Source: Deinandra increscens subsp. villosa
Lineage: Eukaryota > Streptophyta > Magnoliopsida > Asterales > Asteraceae
Direction of reading: 5' to 3'
Assembly (NCBI GenBank): GCA_039602395.1
Contig: JBCNJP010000010.1
Location: forward strand, 33,443,828-33,507,827
DNA: 64,000 bases
Under the pieces are notes generated by a model. That model made no database searches, was not told where the DNA came from, and saw only the letters and a list, made by a program, of their open reading frames with translations. The position numbers and the translations under genes were made by a program. Position 1 is the first letter of the stretch. Every line of letters starts with the position of its first letter. Shown piece by piece: positions 55,801-64,000 of this stretch.

Positions 55801-57038
55801 TCGATCGAACGAACTTAAAAATAATAATAAATATTATTATTTAAAACAATATTCAAGACTTAATTGAACTGATCTTCATGATACGTTATCGCATGTTCAT
55901 TCCTTGTATTTATTTACATAAATGCCTTAAAACGTGAACATTCGTATTTGCTGATTTTGTAAACTGATTAACTAGCGGGTTTTCAAAACGCTACAAACGG
56001 GATTATATGTCAAGACTTGACCGGTATCATTTGGGTAACGTTCGATACTCAAATGATTATGTGGACCCTCATGCATGTTGTCTTATGTTTTATTAGGACC
56101 TTACTTGCTAGTTGCCACTCGGCAATTCGTCATTACCGCTGAATCATGTGAGTTTCACGGCCCCTTTTCTTTACAACTGTTTTACACTTATGGGGGAGAA
56201 ATCATGAACTGATAAACTGCTTTTTACTTAATGTTATGGTTTACCTGTTAGCCGTATGACTACATGTTCCATTCTGTATCCCAAACAACTGGTACTTTAT
56301 CGTTATCAACGTTAGTACAACTGAAATCCCACTATTAATTGAATTCGATTAGTTCTGCTCGAAACGATAACTAGTGAATAGATCTATTTGGGTTGACAAC
56401 CCTGCCCAGATTGGTAGCTCCAATCCTGACTTCGTACATTGTCAAGGGGTACACGTCAGTTATTCTCGCCTGTTCGGTATTCTTGGGATAGAATGCTATG
56501 AGTGGGTAATCCGTTAGTATTCGAATTTGAGGTTCATGGTAGGATCTTACAACCATGACAGTAAACCAACGTAACATTTAAGTATGCCGTAAACTGTTAT
56601 CCCAACATGCCGTAAACTGTTATTCCAACATACCGTAAACTGTTATTCCAACACACTGTAAACTGTTTTTACAAACTTACCATAGAATCATAAACCTGTG
56701 AACCTCACCAACTTTATGTTGACCTTTTAAAACTCATGATTTCTCAGGTATCTAAGCTATTCATGGAAGACGTGCAAATGGGGCTTCACTGTAACTTTCG
56801 ACCCTGCTTCACCGGAGTCGTAGTCCTGACCTATCTTACATAAACTGATTTATGATTTCAATATCAAACTAAGACTTTTATTCAAATGTAAGACATTATC
56901 ATTTCACCACAACTTTCCGCTGCAACATAAATGGTATAATGTTTTAAATGACGTTTGACATTAGTAGAAGTTGTTCTGTATATCTGCGACTATGATTCCG
57001 TCTCGCTCACACCCAAATCCGTTGACCGGGGTGTGACA
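52863..57038 (+). repeat. Long LTR of the chromovirus, second copy (4176 bp)
   Basis: Same ends, same length and same internal features as 43422-47597, with 19 substitutions, mostly transitions, and no indel seen. It is followed directly by the interrupted Tat-type reading frame. Confidence 0.92.
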
Positions 57039-59189
57039 CAGTTTCAGGCAGCTCAGTAAGTGTTGTGCTTGTGAAAGATGATAAGGGACAACAGCATCCG
57101 GTATACTACGTAAGCAAAACATTATTAGATGCTGAAACCAGGTATTCTTATTTAGAAAAAATGATTTTAGCTCTCTTCATGGCTTCTCAAAAGTTAAGAC
57201 ATTACTTTGAAACTCATGTTATTTATGTAAAAACTAACTATCCTATCAAGTGTGTCTTAAGGAAACCAGAAATGTCAGGAAGAATGGCGAAATGGGCAGT
57301 TAAATTAAGTGCCTATGACATCATATATGAGCCAAGAACAGCAATCAAGTCCCAAGCCCTTGCAGACTTTGTGGCTGATTTCAGCACCGACATACTGCCA
57401 GAAGTTGAATTAGAGGTCAAGCAGCTCGAAGAAGCTTCCGGAAGCTGGATCCTGTACACGGACGGGGCATCTAACATTAGAGGAATAGGATTGGGTGTGC
57501 TACTGAAATCGCCACAGGGGGACATTATTCCTCTATCTATCCATTGTGAATTCAAGGCTACTAATAATGAAGTAGAATATGAAGCTTTAATTGCAGGATT
57601 ACAACTCGCTAAAGATATGGGTATCCAACACATTCAAGTTTTTATTGATTCCTTGTTATTAACTAACCAATTTAATGGATTCTATGCAGTGAAAGGCGAA
57701 AAGCTAACCAAATATCTAGACCTTGTAAAACAATTAGCATTATCTTTTGAAAATTGCAGCATATCACAGGTACCTAGAGAAGAAAACGCAGAAGCTGATG
57801 CTTTGGCAAACTTAGCATCATCTTTAAGGATCCCAGAAGGTGTCAAGATTCACATAACTCACATCCTAACCCCAGCAATTGAGGTACAGGAAGTTAATGA
57901 CGTCACAGCAGATAAAGATCAAGAAATGATAGATTCTCAGGATCCTCAGAAATCCTGGACATACCCTATCAGGAGATTTATCCAAGAAGGAGAAATCCCC
58001 AAAATCGAGAATCCCAGGCTTTTCCAAACAAAGGTAATCCCGTATTTAATAATAAATGATATCTTATACAAAAAATCTATTGCAGGTCCGTACTTGAGAT
58101 GCCTTGAGCAGCCTGGAGCACTTGCAGTACTCCAGGATATTCATGAAGGTGATTGTGGCAATCACGTTGGGGGCAGATCACTATTTTCCAAAGTATTGAG
58201 GACATGATACTACTGCCCTACTATGAAGAAGGATGCGATGGCTTTTGTTCAGAAGTGTGATGCATGCCAGCGGCACGTCAATATCCTCCATCAGCCTGCT
58301 GAGCCGCTCCATTCAATATCATCTCCGTGGTCGTTCATGAAATGGGGATGGACATAGTTGGTAAGCTGCCTGTAGCACATGGAGGAAAAGTCTTCATGCT
58401 GGCTATGACGGACTATTTCTCTAAGTGGATTGAAGCTGAAGCATTTGTTCAAATCAGAGAAAAGGAAGTGATTTCATTCATTAAAAGAAATATCCTAACA
58501 AGATTTGGAATCCCATCAGAAATAGTATATTGTGACAACGGATCTCAGTTTACTGGAAAAAAAGGACTGGCTTTTGTGAAGCATGGGGCATTAAGATGGT
58601 AACTTCAACTCCCATACATCCACAAGCTAATGGTCAAGCAGAATCGAGCAACAAGATCATCATCAATAATCTTAAGAAGAAGCTAGGAGCCAAAAAAGGG
58701 AAATGGGCTGAAGAGCTACCTTTCGTATTGTGGACTGACAGAACAACTTCCAAGAATGCTACTGGTCGAACACCATTCTCCTTGGTGTTTGGTTCAGAAG
58801 CTGTGATTCCCACTGAAATGGTGATGCCGACTGCTAGAACAAGCTGCCGGGATTTTGAAACCAATAAGCAGGAGCTTCTTGAAGATCTTGAAACAATCGA
58901 TGAAATCAGGGACCTCGCGAAGTTTAGGATGGCAGCATACCAGCAAAGGATGGCCAAGTCTTACAATAGGAATCTCAGGATTAGAAGATTTCAAGTAGGA
59001 GATCTAGTACTCAGAAAAGCTTTTCAAAATACTACCAATCCATCAGATGGAAAGCTTGCACCTAAATGGGAGGGTCCTTACCTAATAGACTCAGAAGCTG
59101 GAAAGGGGGCATATAGGCTGGCTACTATGGAAGGTGAGCTGCTACCAAGAGCTTGGAACGTAATTCACTTAAAGTTATATTTTATGTGA
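57039..59189 (+). pseudogene. pol: Tat-type pol: RNase H, second (archaeal-type) RNase H, integrase; one stop and one frameshift
   Basis: First RNase H to about 57370 (HPVYYVSKTLLDAETRYS, KLRHYFETH, WAVKLSAYDI). The second, archaeal-type RNase H spans 57440-57830: WILYTDGASN, NNEVEYEALIAGL, VFIDSLLLTNQFNG and ENAEADALANLAS carry the D-E-D-D set. Integrase zinc relics follow (CDACQRH near 58257). A TGA at 58205-58207 replaces a Gly codon in LRTGYYxPTMKKDA. The core shows MGMDIVGKLPV-like D, YCDNGSQFTG (second D) and QANGQAESSNKI (E), with a one-base shift in the A run 58556-58562. The end WNVIHLKLYFM stops at 59187-59189. Two small lesions only, so it died recently. Confidence 0.88.
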
Positions 59190-60488
59190 GTACCCTTAGG
59201 ATCCTCTAAGCATCCCCAAGAATCCTTGTTTAAGCTTCGAAAACTTCAGGTATGATTTTGATTCTTACTTCAATTTCATATTATTATCTTTGTGGGATGA
59301 TTACTGACTTAGGCATCGGAGGGGTGTTAGCCAAGCTAGCACCCACCCCTCACCAAGCCTTGAGTGTTTTTCAGAAGTTATAAGCATCCTATCATAAGCT
59401 AGAGGCTGATAACCTCTTCTAAGTCTAAAGCATTCTGAATGCAATCAAAGGTTTAGAAGGTTTTCACCTTCTCGATCACTAATGGGAATCGCCAGGAGCG
59501 CAAGACCCTCGCCAGGAGTGCACGATGGTAGCCTATGGTTCGAGGTGGTGCGACCAGTCCATCCACGGGTGGCTGATAATTTCATCACTGTTGGCCATAG
59601 AGCGCATCTCAAAAATGGGTGGCAGACGTGTCATCTCGAAAAGGCCCTAAGGTTTTTGGCATTTTCATGTTAACTAAGGTTTAGGCACCTTAGTGTCTCT
59701 CAAGTTTATGGGCTTGACCCCAGTTGGCTTAGTCCCAAGTATTTTCGAGCTTGAACTCAGTTTAACGAAGGTTTTTAATGTTTCCACATTAACTAAGGTT
59801 TAGGCACCTTCGTGTCTCTCAAATTTTAAGGGCTTGACCCGAGTTGGCTTAGACCCAAGATTTATAAGGCATTTCTTGCCTCAAAGGATTAAGATGGGGT
59901 TAACCCCTGTTTGACTCATTTCTATGTACTCAAGATTTATTCTCAGTTTCATCGAAATTTCCCTAAGGCTATCTTAAGGATTTCTAAGGATCCTCCAGGA
60001 TCTTGACTATCTCGAAGGTTGGAATATTCTTAAACAGGTGACACTGGAACTGCATGTGTTACATATTTTTATTACTAACTAAGTATTAGTTAGCATCATG
60101 GTTTGTTAATTTTGGCAGGTTTTATAAACTTTTATGTTTTTAAACTAAACTATGTTATTGAGCATCCTACAGGATCCTCATTCAAATATTTTCTCAGAAT
60201 TTGCTACATAACCAAAAATACACGCAACACACCATGATGATCAAAATACTGCTAAGTTATATATATGCAGGAAATTAAAGAAGTTGACCCCAGGCTTCGT
60301 CTTGGAACCCAAGATCCTTCCACCTGAGGCCAACTATATTGTCTGGGAAGCTTGGACTTCGCCTTGAAACATAAGTTCCCTCCATTCAAGCTTCCATAAG
60401 TTAAAGTACCATTTTTTTAGTTTCACCACAACCATTGTTTAAACTACCACCAAACCAAACAAACAACTTAGAAAAAGTGGGCTCCGAC
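59190..60488 (+). other. Tat-type noncoding region between pol and antisense gene
   Basis: 1.3 kb without a supported gene. The 63-codon frame at 59482-59673 has no recognisable content. It holds a two-unit tandem repeat (59651-59862) and repeated ggatcct words. The stretch 60280-60390 has two similar phrases (aggcttcgtcttggaaccc and cttcgccttgaaacataag). Confidence 0.65.
59651..59862 (+). repeat. Two-unit tandem repeat (about 119 bp period) downstream of pol
   Basis: Both units run ggtttttggc / ggtttttaatg, taactaaggtttaggcacct, gtgtctctcaa, gggcttgaccc and gttggcttag. The first starts at 59651 and the second at about 59770. Tandem repeats in this position are a known habit of Tat/Ogre elements. 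Confidence 0.75.
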
Positions 60489-62257
60489 CTAGTCAAGAAT
60501 GCCTTCATCGCCCAGCTTATCACCAGCTGCCTCCGCCTGCTTCACCTCCTTACCCTTGCCCCTGTCCTTCTCACCAGCTTCCTTTTCCACCTTCATGACC
60601 TCCGGCTCAACCTCCTTAGCAACCTTCTCAGCAGCTTCATCCCTCTCATCCATCAGCTTTTTAAGGCTCACCTCCCAATCCTTAACCGGCCAGCTCTCTG
60701 GAGTGAAGCCTTCAGCCTGCACAGCGGTAGCCATCTCAATCATGCATGCGAGTACACTGATGGAAACTGAGGATTGAGCGTTCTGATCAGCCAGCTTTAG
60801 GGCTTCAGCAGCTGCAGCATCTCGTGCCTTGAGCTGCTTCTCATGGTAACGATTCTTGCTAACAGTTATCTTACCCATCTGCTCGATGCGGAGCAAGGCT
60901 TCATCAAGTTTAAGCTCAGAGGACTCAAGCTTCTGCTCAGCTTCTTCCAGTTTGCCTTCGAGTTCGATGACTTCATGGCTCAGCTTGTCAATACCCTGCA
61001 TCAAATCAAGATGGATCAGAACCAATCAGGGAAGTATTCTAAATATAATTCTAACATACTTCTCTATCAATAAACTATACTTACAATGTTTACCACAACT
61101 TATAGTGAGAGAAGCTTATTGGCTGCTGCAACAGGAGGAAGACCATCGAAACTGTCCACGTTGATGGTGGTGTCCGAAGCCTTGCGCTTCTTGGCAGATG
61201 AAGTCTTGGACCGAGTGCTGGGAGGCCAAAATTTGGGAGCTGAAACATCTAGGGGAGCTTTGTTGCTGGTCTCCTCGGTCTTTTCCTTCTTGGCAATGAG
61301 GAGCTTGAGGTCTTGGAAAGAGAAGTTGGAGGCTGAACCTGGAGCTTCATCAGAGGTAATAAGAAATCAGTTTCCAGAAGACAATAAGATGTAGCCTGAA
61401 ACAAAACAAAAACAAATACATTCAAGTACCTGCATACATGGTTCTTGAGGGACTGTGAGATTGCTGAAGATGGTTTGAGCACTTGAAACGTCTTCGGGTA
61501 GGCAGCTTCTTTCTGCAACCGGGATGCTGTAAAGTTCCTGGAGCTTCTTGGAAGAGTCACGAGCGGGCTTGATTAAAACTTCAAACTTAGGAGCTGCAAA
61601 GACAAAAAACAAACATATTAGACAAAGAAATCGAAGAGTTTATGGAATTAGAATATCACAAAAACTCTTCCTACCCTTGACAACCCATTGGGTAGGAAGG
61701 TTCTTGCAACCAACAAGAATACTCCTTTTGACAAAGAAGAATTGGCGTCTCCAATCATGGTCATTATGAGAAACCCTCGGGATTATCTGGGCTTCTCCAG
61801 GTCTAGTTTTCAGAACAAATCTGTTGTGGCCATGAGTACCCAGCCGGTACACCTTGCAAATTTCGGCGACCGCGATGTTCAAATTGCGGGTTTCGTTCAG
61901 GTGATGAAGGGAGAAGAGAATTCGCCATACCATGGGCATGACTTGAGAATAGGTGAGATGGGTGACTGAGAAAAACTCGTTAACTAGAGCCGGAAAAGGG
62001 AATGTCATAACAAGGAGAAAGGGGTAGTAGAGAAAGCAAACCCACTCGTCAGAAATGTGATCGGCCTTCAAAAATGGGTCGTACGGACGAAACTCTGCCT
62101 CAGCAGGGAAGCTCGAGGACCGCTGCAACATCGTGATCTTCCGATCATCAAAATAGCAAGTCTCCTCCTCCGTCACCGGAAGGAGCCCTTGGTCGGTAAA
62201 GTCGTCGGCCACATTGTCGGAGACAGTGGCCGTGGAGCGAAGCATTTTCTTCCCCAT
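60489..62257 (-). CDS. Antisense intron-containing gene of the Tat-type element
   Basis: On the minus strand exon 1 starts MGKKMLRSTATVSDN at 62257 and runs to a donor at 61674 (caagg/gtagga). It contains FPFPALVNEFFSVTHLTYSQ and PMVWRILFSLHHLNE, resembling the plant gypsy-type transposon N-terminal domain (Transposase_28). Exon 2 starts after tttgcag at 61593 (APKFEVLIKPARDSSKKLQ) and ends near 61430-61438. Exon 3 carries SNFSFQDLKLLIAKKEKTEE and a Lys-rich KKRKASDTT, and has an in-frame TAA just before the donor gtaagtat near 61085. Exon 4 (60995-60489) is a coiled coil (KLSHEVIELEGKLEEAEQKLE) with an acidic/Lys tail. The exon 2/3 junction is uncertain. The later start at 62257 is chosen over 62413 because a TATA box lies at 62367. 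Function unknown; a possible DNA-binding or regulatory protein. Confidence 0.65.
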
Positions 62258-62366
62258 GTTCAAAAAAGATGAAGAAAAAGGAGACGAGAACTGACCTGTG
62301 GAAATCGGAGAAGCTCGAGGGTTTCGCCGAAAGAAGAGATATGCGAGATAATGAGAGGAAGGGGGG

Positions 62367-62373
62367 TTATAAA
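62367..62373 (-). promoter_or_regulatory. TATA box of the antisense gene
   Basis: Minus-strand CTTTATAACCCC, 110 bp upstream of the ATG at 62257, with leader-like sequence between. It makes the 62413 start unlikely because that would lie upstream of transcription. Confidence 0.55.
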
Positions 62374-62413
62374 GGAAAATCCCAACGAGAAACTCGCTTG
62401 GGAGTTGGGTCAA

Positions 62414-62519
62414 TTAATGTTCTGCTTTATCATCATTTGTACTACAGATAAGCCTGCAAGTATTTCAAATTTTTGATAGCTGGCTTGCATGCGCCATCCG
62501 CCAAAAATTTGGGGGCAAT
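62414..62519 (+). promoter_or_regulatory. Polypurine tract region before the Tat-type 3' LTR
   Basis: Short noncoding stretch ending aatttgggggcaat, a purine-rich tract next to the LTR start TGTTGGTACC. Confidence 0.75.
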
Positions 62520-63034
62520 TGTTGGTACCGGATTTCAGGATATGCTGAGCAGCTCGCAAGCACTTCACTGTAAGGATCCTGAATTACGTTTCTTTACTAA
62601 CGATTGCTTTTCCCTTTTTGTTTGTTATTCACAGGTTAGCTCCAACATGAATCACGTGTCCTAAAGACTCGGTCAGCTAACAGAAATGTGGACTAAGTGG
62701 ACTTCAAACGGCTATGTGGGAGACGTGGAGTTAGTTGCTGATTTTTAGGAGGATTAGTTGCTATGTAATCTTATATATATTGAGCTCTAGGCTTACACAC
62801 AACACACGATACTCGCTATCAAAACTCTCTGTAACACTTAGAACTCGAGCTCACTTCACTTCTACTTGAACACTTTCCGATTATATAAAAGTTTCAGGCA
62901 GCAGGCACTTTAAGCCGGCTCCCGAGGTTTTTTGCTAGGCTCCTTAAGGATACTCAAGGATTCCTGGATTTTTCCCTCGTTACATCCTCGTGTCAATCTC
63001 CAAATTTACATTTTCGTCTCTGTTTACACCAACA
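62520..63034 (+). repeat. 3' LTR of the Tat-type element (515 bp)
   Basis: Starts TGTTGGTACCGG after the purine tract and ends TACACCAACA, so the ends are inverted TGTTGG/CCAACA. A TATA-like ttatatatatt lies at about 62771, followed by cacacaacacacg as a possible start region. The sequence on its right is antisense gypsy coding sequence. Confidence 0.88.
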
Positions 63035-64000
63035 CTCTACCTCACTTACAAAGTTTGATCAACTAATTGCTTAGGCAGTTTTTGACCAAAACAGCCTTGA
63101 TCATAGAAATAATCTTAACTGCTGAGCTATCACAATCCCCATAAACGGATATGATTTTCCTAGTTGGCATTCGAAGTTGAACCTCCTTCTGATTACAGAT
63201 TATTTGCATTGGATTTCGCAAGCCAACCATGCCTAATACAATATCAAAACCACCTAAAGTCATAGGACATAACCTAAGAGGCAGTTTGTGTCCTTCCAAC
63301 TCTATCAGGCAATTATCTAACATATCTGTAATCATAACACTTTTTCCAAAGGCAGTCTCGACCTTAAAAGGTCTCTCAGTCCTAATAATTGTTCTATCAA
63401 GCAATCCACAGAAATTATGCGATACAAACTCCTACTAGCATCAGAGTCAAATAACACCGAAGCAGGCACATTATTAACGAGAAACGTACCTGAAACTACA
63501 TCAGGTGTTATCTTGGCCTTAGTAGTAGTTAGGGTATAGGCTCTACCCTTGGCTTTTGGAACTTCAATCGCCCTCAGCGGCTCTGGATTCCTCACCAATT
63601 TAGGACAGTTAGTTCTGATATGCCCTGGACTCCCACACTCATAGCACTTCTTTAGGTCTGGACAACGATTGGCAAAGTGACCTTCCTTTCCACACTTATA
63701 ACAGCCAGTAGCCCCAGACCTACACTCTCCAGAGTGAGTCATATTACACTTGCGGCACACAGACTTTCCGCCTTTGGGACCATTCCTTGATTTCTTGTGA
63801 TATCTACCATAGTTCTTCTTCGAACCTTCTTCAACCTCAGACCACTTCCTCTTTTGCTCCCCAGGTCTACCTTTACCACCATACTCTTCCTCGTAGCGTG
63901 TAGCGCTAATATCTATTGCTTCTTGATATGTCCTTGGAGAGTGAGGTTTCACAATCTTCCTCATAGCTGCAGGAAGGGCCTGAATATACCTCTTTATCTT
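63035..64000 (-). pseudogene. Minus-strand Ty3/gypsy gag end and protease, cut by the Tat-type element and by the window edge
   Basis: On the minus strand, frame 63964-63332 reads the end of the gag core (SPRTYQEAIDISATRYEEEY), a basic stretch and three zinc fingers: CRKCNMTHSGEC, CYKCGKEGHFANRC and CYECGSPGHIRTNC. The protease site follows, here VLFDSDASRSL in place of the usual DSGASRSF. A frameshift near 63410 moves reading to 63404-63063 (ERPFKVETAFGKSVMI, GGFDIVLGM). The frame decays just before the Tat insertion at 63034. RT should follow on the far side. The pol at 37241-38762 is the likely continuation of the same element. Confidence 0.85.

Larger units (their letters stand above)
43422..57038 (+). 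mobile_element. Chromovirus copy B, LTR to LTR (13617 bp), defective
   Basis: 5' LTR 43422-47597, primer site 47600-47612, internal region 47598-52862, 3' LTR 52863-57038. The two LTRs are the same length and differ at 19 positions by eye (0.45%). No target-site duplication can be seen on its own because the left side is copy A. On the right it cuts a Tat-type gypsy reading frame at 57039, where cagtt follows. Confidence 0.9.
57039..63034 (+). mobile_element. Tat-type Ty3/gypsy element, 3' part, interrupted on its left by the chromovirus array
   Basis: Pol with two RNase H domains and integrase (57039-59189), a repeat-containing noncoding stretch, an antisense gene (60489-62257), a purine tract and a 515 bp 3' LTR (62520-63034). 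Order, second RNase H and antisense gene fit the Tat lineage (Grande, Cinful and Ogre relatives). The first codons after the insertion read VSGSSVSVVLVKDD, inside RNase H, so the 5' LTR, gag, protease and RT lie beyond the chromovirus and the gap. The bases after its 3' LTR are ctcta. Confidence 0.88.

Noticed and set aside
57313..57633. Minus-strand frames in the Tat-type pol (also 58634-58994)
   Set aside because: Shadows of the plus-strand RNase H and integrase; unlike the 60489-62257 gene they have no TATA box, splice sites or composition of their own.
60435..61394. Plus-strand frames across the antisense gene
   Set aside because: The minus strand has the coherent exons, coiled coil and splice sites; the plus frames are Leu/Ser-rich shadows.

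Overview
The window is a piece of a repeat-rich flowering-plant genome. I see no host gene, tRNA, rRNA or CRISPR array. Everything I can assign is a transposable element, a relic of one, or a simple repeat. Plant origin is supported by chromodomain-type Ty3/gypsy elements, a Tat-type gypsy with a second RNase H, Ty1/copia elements primed by initiator Met-tRNA, an L1-type LINE tail, a CACTA-like element and TA-targeting MITEs. The style of the LTRs suggests Asteraceae, but this is only an impression.

Left part (1-24715). A chromovirus (1-4765) has an open pol and a 2.2 kb 3' LTR and lies beside a decayed gypsy internal region (4766-6342). That region leads into a long plus-strand gypsy LTR starting at 6343. 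The LTR is split by a complete 9.4 kb copia element (6591-15972, TSD atatg). The copia pol is itself split by a 1.1 kb 5'-truncated LINE (12377-13472, 16 bp TSD). The gypsy LTR resumes at 15973. It is opened again by a chain of MITEs separated by (TA)n (16484-18754) and runs to about 21971. At 22354-24357 part of the same block recurs, with a perfect (ACAT)n tract of about 1.04 kb.

Middle part (24716-38762). This part is largely built on one minus-strand gypsy element. Its LTR is cut by a 4.1 kb CACTA-like element (24716-28864, TSD gtt) and by a 6.55 kb minus-strand LTR element (30064-36617, TSD tgaac). The latter has an intact 1123-codon gag and no pol. The outer gypsy pol (37241-38762) runs into a 500 N assembly gap (38763-39262).

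Right part (39263-64000). Two internal copies of a badly broken chromovirus are arranged internal-LTR-internal-LTR, with 4176 bp LTRs. The array sits inside a Tat-type gypsy (57039-63034) that carries an intron-containing antisense gene and a 515 bp 3' LTR. The Tat element in turn sits inside a minus-strand gypsy gag-protease region (63035-64000). That region is plausibly the 5' half of the same outer element whose pol and LTR lie left of the gap. If so, the gap hides many kilobases.

The pieces work together only as a record of successive insertions. Autonomous machinery is close to intact only in the first chromovirus pol and partly in the Tat pol. The gag-only element and the broken chromovirus would have to be mobilised in trans.
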